64,000 nucleotides of DNA from Flavobacteriaceae bacterium UBA7302 (GTDB lineage: Bacteria > Bacteroidota > Bacteroidia > Flavobacteriales > Flavobacteriaceae), in NCBI GenBank assembly GCA_002471825.1, contig DKQS01000007.1, forward strand, positions 186,001-250,000. Reading direction: 5' to 3'. The notes beneath the pieces are model-generated. The model was given only the letters and a program-made list of their open reading frames with translations. It made no database searches and was not told the DNA's origin. This document shows positions 9,496-17,656 of the stretch, piece after piece. The first letter of the stretch is position 1. The number at the start of each line of letters is the position of its first letter. The translations under genes and the position numbers were made by a program.

Positions 9496-10008
9496 ATGGC
9501 AATTGAGATTGAACGTAAATTTTTAGTATTAAATAGCAACTATAAAAAAGAGGCTTTTGATAAAAAATCAATGAAGCAGGGATATCTAAATTCCGACAGA
9601 AAAAGAGCGGTTCGGGTACGGATTTCTAATCATAGGGCTTTTTTAACTGTGAAGGGAGATTCCAACGACTCTGGCTTATCTCGATTTGAATGGGAAAAAG
9701 AAATTGATCTTTCTGAAGCCGAAGATCTTTTAAAGCTTTGCGAATTACCTATCCTTGAGAAAACTAGGTATTACGTAAAACAGGACAATCATGTTTTTGA
9801 GGTCGATGAATTTTTTGGCGATAATGAAGGATTACAAATTGCCGAGGTCGAATTGAATTCGGAAAACGAAAACTTTACCAAACCCAACTGGCTAGGAAAA
9901 GAGGTAACTAGAGACCAGCGTTACTACAACGTATCTCTGTTACAAAATCCCTTTATAAAATGGTCAAAGGGTGTAAATGGCGATGAAATGACTGAGTCCG
10001 CCCAATAG
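9496..10008 (+). CDS. CYTH domain protein (inorganic triphosphatase-like)
   Basis: This 170-residue protein carries the CYTH signature ExExK at its N-terminus (E4, E6, K8 in MAIEIERKF), followed by the paired basic and acidic strand residues of a triphosphate tunnel ('RAVRVRISNHRAFLTVKG', 'YVKQDNHVFEVDEFFG', 'LQIAEVELNSE'). Such proteins bind and usually hydrolyse inorganic triphosphate with a divalent metal; the cellular role is unclear. The length fits the CygB/NeuTTM short class. The 3' end overlaps the convergent trhA gene by 45 nt, so the last 14 codons are antisense to it. Confidence 0.88.
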   Translation: MAIEIERKFLVLNSNYKKEAFDKKSMKQGYLNSDRKRAVRVRISNHRAFLTVKGDSNDSGLSRFEWEKEIDLSEAEDLLKLCELPILEKTRYYVKQDNHVFEVDEFFGDNEGLQIAEVELNSENENFTKPNWLGKEVTRDQRYYNVSLLQNPFIKWSKGVNGDEMTESAQ

Positions 10009-10602
10009 AACAAAAACGTGAAAAATAGCGTGATTGTAAGGAATTTTCTGAATGAGATAAAGAATCGCGCCGATGGTATAAAAAATTCCTCCAGCGATCA
10101 AGAAGTTCAATCCGTTTTCCGATAAAACTTCCATCAATGGATTGATAAAAAGCACCACTTGCCAGCCCATCAACACATACATTAAGGTGGATATTTTATC
10201 GAACCTACCAGTAAAAAACAACTTCAGGACTACTCCAACTAAAGCAAAGATCCAAACGGCTATAAACATGTACCATCCGAGTGAAGAATTCAAGGCCACC
10301 AAACAAAATGGCGAGTAACTACCTGCTATCAAAACATAAATAGCAGCGTGATCAAAGATCTTTAGCTTTCTTCTATTGCGAGGATTTTTGGAGGCATGAT
10401 ACAAGGTAGACGCCAAAAAAAGAACCATCAAACTGAGTCCGTAAATACACAAGCTCGTGGTCATCCACAACTGATCGTAAGAAAGTGCTTTCTGCACGAT
10501 ATACGGAAAAGCAATCAGGCTGAGCAAAAATCCGAAGCCGTGGGTTACGATATTTAAAAACTCTTCTTTTTGAGAGTATCCGTCAAACATCTTTTTTTTC
10601 AT
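9964..10602 (-). CDS. trhA: Hemolysin III/TrhA (PAQR) family membrane protein
   Basis: This is a 212-residue seven-helix membrane protein. PAQR motifs are visible: 'LNIVTHGFGF' at the N-terminus, 'LYHASKNPRNR' and 'DHAAIYVLIAGSYSPF' in the middle, and 'PYNHAIFHVFVLLGG' at the end, giving the conserved His and Asp that bind zinc in PAQR receptors. Bacterial members are called hemolysin III or TrhA and have been linked to membrane homeostasis rather than to lysis. The start overlaps the plsC stop by 4 nt (ATGA), so the two may be translationally coupled, and both concern membrane lipids. An internal ATG 12 nt downstream (at 10590) is an alternative start. Confidence 0.88.
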   Translation of the reverse strand: MKKKMFDGYSQKEEFLNIVTHGFGFLLSLIAFPYIVQKALSYDQLWMTTSLCIYGLSLMVLFLASTLYHASKNPRNRRKLKIFDHAAIYVLIAGSYSPFCLVALNSSLGWYMFIAVWIFALVGVVLKLFFTGRFDKISTLMYVLMGWQVVLFINPLMEVLSENGLNFLIAGGIFYTIGAILYLIQKIPYNHAIFHVFVLLGGLSHFIAIYTL

Positions 10603-11369
10603 TGTTTCCGCGCTCTGTTGGTATCTTCCATATACTTTTCATCGTGAATCAATTCGTTGTATATGATGTCAAAAGTTTTTTGCTTGAGTTCTTCTAAATT
10701 ATCCTGCGTTAGGTTTTTAGTTTCTAAGAATTCATGCTGTTTGATGCGGAGCAAACCAGGTCTACCCTTAAAAAAGTTCCATGAAAAAAAACGCTTTGGA
10801 TCGTAGTAAGTTTGCACCACAATAGGAATTTCAAATTCAATAGCGAGACTAAAAGCTCCGTTTTTAAAGGGTGCTAAAATTACGTCTTCGTCAGGTACTA
10901 AACCTTCTGGGAAAATCCCCATACAAACTCCGTTTTTCAATCTTTTCTTGGCCCTAGCATACACATTCTTGCGACTTTGCCCATTGCTTCTGTCGACCAT
11001 AATCACAACCCTCCTGTAGAAAAATCCGAAGATTGGAATTTTGACCAATTCCTTTTTTCCTACAAATACGATTGGGTTTTTGCTCAAAACAATCATCACA
11101 AAAGGATCAATGAATGATGCGTGATTTGCCGAAAACATATAGCTTTTATCGGCTTCGATCTTCTGTTCGTATTCGACATCCAAGCGGAACCCCATTCCGT
11201 ATACAATAATCTTTGCCCAAATGCGAATCATTTTCCAGAAGGTATGGTAGTACTCCTCTTTGGCGGTAAGTACCAAAAGAAAAGGAACCATGATAATGAT
11301 GGTTGTAAACATGAGCACATAAAACCATGCTCTCCATACCAAAAGGATTGGGATTTTCAAATACCTCAT
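10599..11369 (-). CDS. plsC: 1-acyl-sn-glycerol-3-phosphate acyltransferase
   Basis: This 256-residue membrane-associated acyltransferase makes phosphatidic acid from lysophosphatidic acid in phospholipid synthesis. An N-terminal hydrophobic segment (about residues 10-34) is followed by the NHx4D motif (NHASFID) and the substrate-binding FPEG motif (in GIFPEGLVPDED). It is co-transcribed with the downstream trhA (4-nt overlap). Its start is 100 nt from the divergent trpS start. A close alternative is a lyso-ornithine-lipid acyltransferase (OlsA), which shares the same fold and motifs. Confidence 0.87.
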   Translation of the reverse strand: MRYLKIPILLVWRAWFYVLMFTTIIIMVPFLLVLTAKEEYYHTFWKMIRIWAKIIVYGMGFRLDVEYEQKIEADKSYMFSANHASFIDPFVMIVLSKNPIVFVGKKELVKIPIFGFFYRRVVIMVDRSNGQSRKNVYARAKKRLKNGVCMGIFPEGLVPDEDVILAPFKNGAFSLAIEFEIPIVVQTYYDPKRFFSWNFFKGRPGLLRIKQHEFLETKNLTQDNLEELKQKTFDIIYNELIHDEKYMEDTNRARKQ

Positions 11370-11403
11370 AAAAGCCCAAAAATACTAATTATCTTTAGTT
11401 TGA

Positions 11404-11433
11404 TTGTTCATGAATTCTAAAACCTTATTTTTG
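11404..11433 (+). promoter_or_regulatory. Bacteroidota-type promoter of trpS
   Basis: TTG (11404-11406), 19 nt, then TATTTTTG (11426-11433), a full match to the TTG-N19-TAnnTTTG consensus. The trpS ATG is 35 nt downstream of the -7 box. No T-box or trp attenuator features are visible in the short leader. Confidence 0.65.
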
Positions 11434-11468
11434 TTGTCTTATTGTAAAATCTACAAAATTTCTAGTCT

Positions 11469-12437
11469 ATGTCTAGGATTCTTACAGGAGTTCAAAGTAC
11501 CGGAACACCACATTTAGGAAATCTTTTGGGAGCTATCCTTCCTGCTATTGAAATGGCGAACGACCCTAACAACGAATCGTTCTTATTCATTGCAGATATG
11601 CACTCTTTAACGCAAATCAAAGATGGCGACTTATTGCGAGCAAATACCTACAGTACGGCTGCTACTTGGTTGGCCTGCGGATTGGATTTTGAGAAAACAG
11701 TTTTCTATCGTCAGAGTGACATCCCGGAAGTAACAGAGCTTTCTTGGTATTTGAGCTGTTTCTTTCCTTATCAAAGGCTCACCTTGGCACATAGTTTTAA
11801 GGACAAAGCTGACCGATTGCAAGATGTAAATTCGGGATTGTTTACCTATCCCATGTTGATGGCCGCAGATATTTTGTTGTACGATGCTGAAATTGTTCCC
11901 GTTGGAAAGGATCAATTGCAACATTTGGAAATGACCCGAGATGTGGCCAACCGATTGAATAATATTGTTGGTGATACGCTGGTACCACCGCAGGCAAAGA
12001 TTCAGGAGGAAACCAAATTGGTTCCAGGAACCGACGGTGAGAAAATGAGTAAATCGAGAGACAACATCATCAATATCTTTTTGACTGATAAGAAGCTTCG
12101 CAAGCAAATTATGGGAATTAAGACTGATAGCACTCCGCTAGAGGATCCGAAAGACCCTGATACCGATAATGTTTTTGCACTTTACAAGTTGATGGCATCA
12201 GAAGAACAAGTAGCTGATATGAGAGCGAAATATTTAGGAGGAAATTACGGATACGGGCATGCCAAGCAGGCATTGTATGAATTAATTCTAGACCAATTTG
12301 AGGAAGTCAGAAAACGCTATGACTATTATATGAACAATACCTCAGAAATCGATGAAATCCTTGAAAAAGGAGCGGTAAAGGCAAGAGCTGTTGCTCAAGA
12401 AGTTTTACAAAGAACACGATCCAAAATCGGATACTAA
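11469..12437 (+). CDS. trpS: Tryptophanyl-tRNA synthetase
   Basis: This 322-residue class I aminoacyl-tRNA synthetase charges tRNA-Trp. The HIGH-type motif appears as TPHLGN near residue 17 and the KMSKS loop as GEKMSKSRDN near residue 195. The length is typical of bacterial TrpS (about 320-340). It stands alone, with its own promoter and a strong hairpin terminator, and is not linked to trp biosynthesis genes. Confidence 0.96.
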   Translation: MSRILTGVQSTGTPHLGNLLGAILPAIEMANDPNNESFLFIADMHSLTQIKDGDLLRANTYSTAATWLACGLDFEKTVFYRQSDIPEVTELSWYLSCFFPYQRLTLAHSFKDKADRLQDVNSGLFTYPMLMAADILLYDAEIVPVGKDQLQHLEMTRDVANRLNNIVGDTLVPPQAKIQEETKLVPGTDGEKMSKSRDNIINIFLTDKKLRKQIMGIKTDSTPLEDPKDPDTDNVFALYKLMASEEQVADMRAKYLGGNYGYGHAKQALYELILDQFEEVRKRYDYYMNNTSEIDEILEKGAVKARAVAQEVLQRTRSKIGY

Positions 12438-12441
12438 CAAC

Positions 12442-12473
12442 AAAAAAGCCTTACAGATTCGTAAGGCTTTTTT
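12442..12473 (+). terminator. Rho-independent terminator after trpS (bidirectional)
   Basis: A perfect 13-bp stem (AAAAAAGCCTTAC / GTAAGGCTTTTTT, loop AGATTC) starts 5 nt after the trpS stop. The A-run on one side and T-run on the other let it also serve the convergent DUF1761 gene. Confidence 0.9.
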
Positions 12474-12492
12474 ATCATTCATTATTGTTTGA

Positions 12493-12987
12493 CTATCCCC
12501 ATTGGCAAACGATTCCACCCATTAAAGCCAAGGTGATTACCCAATATCCAACATTGATAAAAATATATTTTGCTTTCTTTCTTTCAAACATGGCTTGAAT
12601 ACTCAAAACAGGCATTGCAAAAAACAATCCGGCCATAGCCCCATGCAAGGCACCGTGTTTAAAGCTTCTATGAGCATCACCATATTTATCCATAATTTGA
12701 TTGAAAAGTTCAAGAGATTCTCCTGTTAACTCAGTAGCTCCTGCAGGCATTAACGTTCCGTATACGCCCATTTGATGTACTACTAAAAACTGAACCATCA
12801 TTGCTAAAATGAAACTGAAAACTAGACTTAGTCCCATAATGACAAGCATGTTTCCTTCTTTCAGAGATTCTTCTGTAAAGCCTATCAAGTTCATCCAAGC
12901 TTTTCCAAAAAGTGGACCGTACCAAACGAATCCGATGATCATTGGCACAAATGCTGCACCTAAAAAAATTAAGAAATTAAATTCCAT
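12493..12987 (-). CDS. DUF1761 family membrane protein
   Basis: This 164-residue protein has four predicted transmembrane segments and the family's opening 'FIWYGPLFGKAW'-like segment (here FVWYGPLFGKAWMNLIG) and a glycine-rich 'HGALHGAMAGLFFAMP' segment. DUF1761 proteins have no known function. The ATG at 12985-12987 begins directly with the first membrane helix; an in-frame ATG at 13014 would lie between the promoter's -7 box and the gene and is unlikely. It has its own promoter and shares the trpS terminator. Confidence 0.85.
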   Translation of the reverse strand: MEFNFLIFLGAAFVPMIIGFVWYGPLFGKAWMNLIGFTEESLKEGNMLVIMGLSLVFSFILAMMVQFLVVHQMGVYGTLMPAGATELTGESLELFNQIMDKYGDAHRSFKHGALHGAMAGLFFAMPVLSIQAMFERKKAKYIFINVGYWVITLALMGGIVCQWG

Positions 12988-13011
12988 GATTAATTGTTTT
13001 TGATTGATAAT

Positions 13012-13039
13012 CAAATATATAAAAAAATAGCTTCCTCAA
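13012..13039 (-). promoter_or_regulatory. Putative promoter of the DUF1761 gene, overlapping a terminator
   Basis: On the minus strand, TTG (plus positions 13037-13039), 17 nt, then TATATTTG (13012-13019). The -33 box lies inside the hairpin stem of the DUF4837 terminator, so termination of the upstream operon and initiation of this gene occur at the same spot. Confidence 0.5.
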
Positions 13040-13055
13040 TTTCTTGAAGAAGCTA
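13021..13055 (-). terminator. Rho-independent terminator of the MltD-DUF4837 operon
   Basis: The minus strand reads TAGCTTC-T-TCAA-GAAA-TTGA-G-GAAGCTA followed by seven T. The stem (13028-13055) has 12 pairs with an imperfect T-G position and a GAAA loop. It lies 21 nt past the DUF4837 stop. Confidence 0.85.
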
Positions 13056-13075
13056 CTCTTATAAATGTAAGTAAG

Positions 13076-14050
13076 CTATTGTATTTTCATAGACCGTCCG
13101 ATGGCCTCTAATTCAAAGATGAATGCGCGTTTGTTAATCGAGGGTGCATAGGTAAACCCTTCAAAAACAATGATACGATTATTTGGTTTATCAACAATGG
13201 TATAATTTAAAAAAGGACCCGCCATAAAATCATTTTTTACTTCCCACTTTCCGCGGGTTTCGTAGGCCTTTCTTCCGGCAATCTCTGTATCGAAAGTATA
13301 AGGAGTGTAAGCCTCTTCGGTTATCATATACATGCCCTCTCTAGAACCGGGAATGTAAATCTTCCCAATACTATCTCGAACCCTGCTGATGTTGTCTGCA
13401 ATCTTATCTTCATTGGTCAAAGGAAGCGAATAAACTAAGATATTATTACTTCCCGTTTTTGCAATACCGCTCAATAAATGCTGACGCAACCACAAGAACT
13501 CGCCCGTATCATCCACCGTCTTAAAGTTCTTATTGATGGTTAAGGAAATTCCTAGGTTCTGAAGTGTTTTGTATTGCGAATCATCCAATCGTTCTTTTCG
13601 AAAAAGACCCTGGACGTATTTCACATCCGAAGCTAAAAAGGTTTTTACGATGGTGGATTTATGCTTTTCAAAAAGTTTTAAAATGGAAGCTTCATCTTTT
13701 GCCTGCAAGTAAATCAAAGTTTGAGGTCTCGCATATATATCGTGTTTTATTACGAAAGCTTCTTGTTCTGATCTGGTCACAAAAAATACATTTCGATGGT
13801 ACTTCATCATGGAACCAAATCCCTTAGGATCAAGCTGAGAAACAGACAAAATCGGCTCAGGTTGTGGCAACCCTACTTGACGTTCTCCAAATGTATTGCG
13901 TAAGGCTTTCCCGATATTTCCGTCCCAGTCGTTCCCTTTGGTTACAATTAAAATCTTGTTCAGTTTTCCGACAGACGGATTCAAAATGTATTTATCATCT
14001 CCTTTGCATGAAAAGAGTGCTAGAAAAAGTAGTGCGTAAATTATTCTCAT
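13076..14050 (-). CDS. DUF4837 family lipoprotein
   Basis: This 324-residue protein begins with a lipoprotein signal (MRIIYALLFLALFSCKGDD, lipobox Cys at residue 15) and matches the DUF4837 family of Bacteroidota, which has no known function. It should be anchored in the envelope. It lies 4 nt after the MltD-like transglycosylase gene and is followed by a strong terminator, so the two form the end of an operon that may begin at exoIII or earlier. A link to cell-wall turnover is plausible from the neighbour only. Confidence 0.8.
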   Translation of the reverse strand: MRIIYALLFLALFSCKGDDKYILNPSVGKLNKILIVTKGNDWDGNIGKALRNTFGERQVGLPQPEPILSVSQLDPKGFGSMMKYHRNVFFVTRSEQEAFVIKHDIYARPQTLIYLQAKDEASILKLFEKHKSTIVKTFLASDVKYVQGLFRKERLDDSQYKTLQNLGISLTINKNFKTVDDTGEFLWLRQHLLSGIAKTGSNNILVYSLPLTNEDKIADNISRVRDSIGKIYIPGSREGMYMITEEAYTPYTFDTEIAGRKAYETRGKWEVKNDFMAGPFLNYTIVDKPNNRIIVFEGFTYAPSINKRAFIFELEAIGRSMKIQ

Positions 14051-14054
14051 CGAA

Positions 14055-15584
14055 TTAACTTTTATAGATTTTCAGTTTGGTTCCTGGTTTCAAGCTCTTA
14101 GCACTCCAAATATTGTTCCACTTTTTAATTTGATCAACAGAAACGTTTTTAAATTTTTTGGCAATCAACCAGAGCGAATCGCCATCTTTAACTACATAAA
14201 TATCGTATTTTTTATTCTTAACACTAGCCTTAGTGCTTTTTGATATTTTCTTTTTTGGTTTCACATAGCGCGAAGCCGGAATTTTACGAGGAAAAATATA
14301 CAGACGTTGTCCTACTCGAAGTCTACTACTTTTCATTCGATTCCAACGCTTGATTTGACTCACTCGCACACCAAATTTACCCGCAATTTTCCCTAAGTAA
14401 TCTCCGCTTCGAACACGATAGGAGATACGCTTATCCATTTCGAAATATTTGGGCAATGGTTTTTCGCGATTCTTATCTTCTTCGTCAGCTAATGCGTACA
14501 ACTCTTTTTCTTTATCCAAAAACTCAATGATTTTTGTTCTTGGCAATCTGAGAGCATAGTTTTTATCTTCTACATACGGAATGATATTGAGTTTGTATGA
14601 CGGATTCAAGGCCTCAATCTTTTCCTCTTCCAAATTGATTACTTGTGCAATTTGATCAAAGGAAACGGTTCGTTTAATTCGAACCGTATCGGTCTGGAAA
14701 TTGAAAAATTCGGGAACTTCAGGATAGATTTTGTGTTCCTCGGCATATTCAAAAATGTACAGGGTGGAGTAAAATGCTGGTACATATCCTGCCGTTTCAA
14801 TGGGTAAAAAGGGTCTGATATTCCAGTAATTCTTGTACCCACCTGATCGTTTGATGGCTTTACTTACATTTCCTGGTCCTGAATTGTAGGCCGCTAAAGC
14901 CAAATCCCAATCGCCAAATATTTTATACAACTGACTCAAATACTTGCAAGCTGCGATGGTCGCTTTCTCCGGATTGTACCGTTCATCAACATAAGAGCTC
15001 ACGCTCAAATCAAACTGTCTACCGGTGCCATACATAAACTGCCACATTCCAGATGCCCCAACCCTTGATCGAGCTCTAGGTCTTAAGGCTGATTCTACAA
15101 TGGCAAGGTATTTCATTTCCAAGGGAATGTCATACTGGTCTAAATAGCGTTCAAACATGGGAAAGTAATAGCGCGCCTTGGCCATCAAAGCGGGATAATA
15201 TTTCTTCCGATAACGCAGATAGCTATTGATCACTTTTTCTAGGGCCGGATTGAACTCCAAATTGAAAGGCGTTTCAGCATTCAATTTGCTCAATCTCGAT
15301 TTTAGTAAATCGGTTGTTAAGGTCAACTGCTCATTTCCGATAAGATCTTTGTCGTCAATAATGTATTCGAGCGTATCGATTAATGGTGAACTAAACTTTT
15401 CATCAACCAATAGGCTGTCAATTCGCTTTAAATCATCATCAGTGAAAAATTCATTGGGATCTGGAGTATCAATTGAATCTTTAGCAATGTAGATGGTATC
15501 TTTTCCTCTTATGAGGATCGAATCTTTTTGCTGTTGTGCAAAAGTGGTAAGGGAAGAAAACAAAAATATAAGAAATGTTCTCAT
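14055..15584 (-). CDS. mltD: Membrane-bound lytic murein transglycosylase D-like, with two LysM domains
   Basis: This 509-residue envelope enzyme would cleave the glycan strands of peptidoglycan. A signal peptide (residues 1-16) precedes an SLT domain (about 125-260). The catalytic Glu lies in 'AIVESALRPRARS', followed by 'GASGMWQFMYGTGRQF' and 'ALAAYNSGPGNV', the GLMQ/AYN motifs of family GH23. Two LysM repeats follow: 'YRVRSGDYLGKIAGKFGV' (about 388-432) and 'YVVKDGDSLWLIAKKF' (about 463-507). Unlike E. coli MltD there is no lipobox Cys. It begins 3 nt after the ExoIII stop and precedes the DUF4837 lipoprotein. Confidence 0.9.
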   Translation of the reverse strand: MRTFLIFLFSSLTTFAQQQKDSILIRGKDTIYIAKDSIDTPDPNEFFTDDDLKRIDSLLVDEKFSSPLIDTLEYIIDDKDLIGNEQLTLTTDLLKSRLSKLNAETPFNLEFNPALEKVINSYLRYRKKYYPALMAKARYYFPMFERYLDQYDIPLEMKYLAIVESALRPRARSRVGASGMWQFMYGTGRQFDLSVSSYVDERYNPEKATIAACKYLSQLYKIFGDWDLALAAYNSGPGNVSKAIKRSGGYKNYWNIRPFLPIETAGYVPAFYSTLYIFEYAEEHKIYPEVPEFFNFQTDTVRIKRTVSFDQIAQVINLEEEKIEALNPSYKLNIIPYVEDKNYALRLPRTKIIEFLDKEKELYALADEEDKNREKPLPKYFEMDKRISYRVRSGDYLGKIAGKFGVRVSQIKRWNRMKSSRLRVGQRLYIFPRKIPASRYVKPKKKISKSTKASVKNKKYDIYVVKDGDSLWLIAKKFKNVSVDQIKKWNNIWSAKSLKPGTKLKIYKS

Positions 15585-15587
15585 TGA

Positions 15588-16349
15588 TTAAAATTCAAGT
15601 TCTAAAGCAATCGGACAGTGATCTGAATGTTTGGCTTGGGTTAAAATATAGGCCCTATCAATATTGTTTTTTAAAGGTTCAGAGACCATGGCATAATCCA
15701 ATCGCCACCCTTTGTTATTGGCTCTTGCATTAGCCCGGTAACTCCACCAAGAAAACTCTTGTTTCTCTGGATTTTTAAATCGAAAGCTATCAATAAAACC
15801 ACTTTGAATAAACTCACCAATCCATTTTCGCTCTTCGGGTAAGAATCCAGAAACTCCCTTCATCTTAGGATTGTGAATATCAATTTCTTCGTGACAGATA
15901 TTGTAATCTCCACAAACGATAATATTGGGAATGGTTTTTCTGAGCTCGTTCATATAGGCTTGGATTTCATCCATATAATTGAGCTTGAAATCGAGACGGT
16001 CTAAGTTGGTTCCAGAGGGCAAATACATGCTCATCACCGAGCATTCATCAAAATCAACTCTAAGATTTCTTCCCTCGAAATCCATGGTTTCGATACCCGT
16101 GCCATATTCAACATGATTCGGCTCAGTTTTGCAAAAAATAGCAACCCCAGAGTACCCTTTTTTTTGTGCGGAAAACCAGTACTGATAAGGATAGCCCGCC
16201 TTTTCAAATTCCGTGGCATCCAATTGTTCTTTCTGTGCCTTGGTTTCTTGTATGCAAATCACATCCGGATTTGCCGCTTTTAACCAATCAATGAAACCTT
16301 TTTTTAAGGCGGCTCGAATTCCATTGACGTTGTACGAGATGATCTTCAT
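15588..16349 (-). CDS. xth: Exodeoxyribonuclease III (AP endonuclease)
   Basis: This 253-residue enzyme repairs abasic sites and removes 3' blocking groups. The EEP-fold motifs are all present: 'SYNVNGIRAA', 'ICIQETKAQ' (metal-binding Glu), 'VCGDYNICHEEIDIHNPK' (catalytic Asp/Asn), 'RLDYAMVS' and the final 'HSDHCPIALE' (catalytic His). It lies directly next to the 76-residue membrane protein gene (1 nt apart) and upstream of mltD, all on the minus strand. Confidence 0.95.
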   Translation of the reverse strand: MKIISYNVNGIRAALKKGFIDWLKAANPDVICIQETKAQKEQLDATEFEKAGYPYQYWFSAQKKGYSGVAIFCKTEPNHVEYGTGIETMDFEGRNLRVDFDECSVMSMYLPSGTNLDRLDFKLNYMDEIQAYMNELRKTIPNIIVCGDYNICHEEIDIHNPKMKGVSGFLPEERKWIGEFIQSGFIDSFRFKNPEKQEFSWWSYRANARANNKGWRLDYAMVSEPLKNNIDRAYILTQAKHSDHCPIALELEF

Positions 16350-16580
16350 TTATTCTTTTATGATGGGTTCTTTGAGTAAAAACCAAGTAATCTGTTTTTT
16401 CGGACCTGTTTGTGTTTGGAATGCTTTTACTCTTGGGCTCAGAATAAAACCTATTCCGCCAGCAATGGCACCTCTAAGAAGTGGTTCAGTCATCCCAAAA
16501 ACAGTATCTAAAACAAACATTAAGATAAATACCAAAACAGCCATGACCACATAAGGTCTCTGTGCAATCTTTTCAATCAT
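16350..16580 (-). CDS. Small membrane protein of unknown function
   Basis: This 76-residue protein has two hydrophobic segments (about residues 10-28 and 35-48) and a polar tail. I do not recognise a family. Its start overlaps the scoB stop by 4 nt (ATGA), and it ends directly against exoIII, so it is probably a genuine translationally coupled operon member. Confidence 0.65.
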   Translation of the reverse strand: MIEKIAQRPYVVMAVLVFILMFVLDTVFGMTEPLLRGAIAGGIGFILSPRVKAFQTQTGPKKQITWFLLKEPIIKE

Positions 16581-17233
16581 GACAACTGCATTTCTGGAAT
16601 TTCTCCGTTTACAATTAATTCTCCCTCAGTAGCTTCTTTAATTTGTTCTACTGTTACTCCTGGCGCTCTTTCCAACAAATGGAAGGCTCCGTCTTTAACA
16701 TCCAATACTGCGAGGTTGGTCACGATTTTCTTAACACATCCAACCCCAGTTAATGGAAGAGAGCATTCTTTCAACAACTTCGATTCACCGCGTTTGTTGG
16801 TATGCATCATGGCAACGATTATGTTTTCTGCGGAAGCAACCAAATCCATCGCACCGCCCATTCCTTTTACCATTTTCCCAGGAATTTTCCAGTTGGCAAT
16901 GTCTCCATTTTGAGCCACCTCCATGGCTCCTAAAATGGTCAAGTGAACATGTTTGCCACGAATCATTGAGAAGCTTGTGGCAGAATCAAAAAAACTTGCT
17001 CCAGGTAATGTGGTAATGGTTTGTTTTCCTGCATTGATAATATCCGCATCTTCTTCCCCTTCAAATGGAAAAGGCCCCATCCCCAAAACGCCATTTTCAC
17101 TCTGAAATTCCACTTCGATATCTTCTCTAACAAAGTTGGCAACTAAGGTGGGGATTCCGATTCCGAGGTTCACATAATAACCGTCTTTCACTTCTTTTGC
17201 GATGCGTTTCGCAATTCCATTTTTGTCCAACAT
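16577..17233 (-). CDS. scoB: Succinyl-CoA:3-ketoacid CoA-transferase subunit B
   Basis: This is the 218-residue beta subunit of a CoA-transferase that moves CoA between succinyl-CoA and acetoacetate in ketone-body and leucine degradation. The catalytic Glu lies in 'QSENGVLGMGPFP', near residue 45. Other marks are 'GIGIPTLVANFV', 'DADIINAGKQTIT' and the glycine-rich 'KGMGGAMDLVASA'. Its partner scoA is upstream, but an unrelated four-helix-bundle gene sits between them, which is not the usual arrangement. Confidence 0.95.
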   Translation of the reverse strand: MLDKNGIAKRIAKEVKDGYYVNLGIGIPTLVANFVREDIEVEFQSENGVLGMGPFPFEGEEDADIINAGKQTITTLPGASFFDSATSFSMIRGKHVHLTILGAMEVAQNGDIANWKIPGKMVKGMGGAMDLVASAENIIVAMMHTNKRGESKLLKECSLPLTGVGCVKKIVTNLAVLDVKDGAFHLLERAPGVTVEQIKEATEGELIVNGEIPEMQLS

Positions 17234-17242
17234 AATTTTAAA

Positions 17243-17620
17243 TTAGTTGATTTGATAATTTGATGATTTATTCAATTTTGAGGTTGAAATAATCTTACTT
17301 GTTATTCTAATTATCGATTTTAATTCAGTCAACAATTTCCCTTCTGGTTTAGGATAAAACTCTGATTGATCACATAATAATAACCAATATTCTAATTCAT
17401 CTGCTTCCTTTGCGGCAATCTTGAACTTATGAATAAAATCTCTTTTACTTTCTGCATTTTGAGCTTCTCTTATATTTGCTCCTACAGAGGTTCCACTTCT
17501 AAATATTTGCGAAGCCATTTCATATTTATGAAGACTTCTTAATTTCTCAGAAAATGCAATTATTTCTAATGCATAACTGAAGGTTAAATCTACAATTAGA
17601 TTTTCCTTATCATTTCTCAT
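17243..17620 (-). CDS. Four helix bundle protein (S23/IVP family)
   Basis: This 125-residue protein has the typical signature of the family: 'RSGTSVGANIREAQNAESKRDFIHKFKIAAKEADELEYWL', read here as two short blocks. The fold was first found encoded in intervening sequences of 23S rRNA genes, but stand-alone copies are widespread and their function is unknown. It lies between scoA and scoB on the same strand, 9 nt before scoB and 36 nt after scoA. The flanking DNA is AT-rich. It looks like a mobile or recently inserted passenger. Confidence 0.88.
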   Translation of the reverse strand: MRNDKENLIVDLTFSYALEIIAFSEKLRSLHKYEMASQIFRSGTSVGANIREAQNAESKRDFIHKFKIAAKEADELEYWLLLCDQSEFYPKPEGKLLTELKSIIRITSKIISTSKLNKSSNYQIN

Positions 17621-17656
17621 AGCATTTATAAATTTTCAAATCGAAACCTCTTCAAA

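Noticed and set aside
17234..17270. Short repeats around GATTTGATAATTTGATGATTT before scoB
   Set aside because: Simple AT-rich near-repeats of a few bases; too weak to call an element or target-site duplication.
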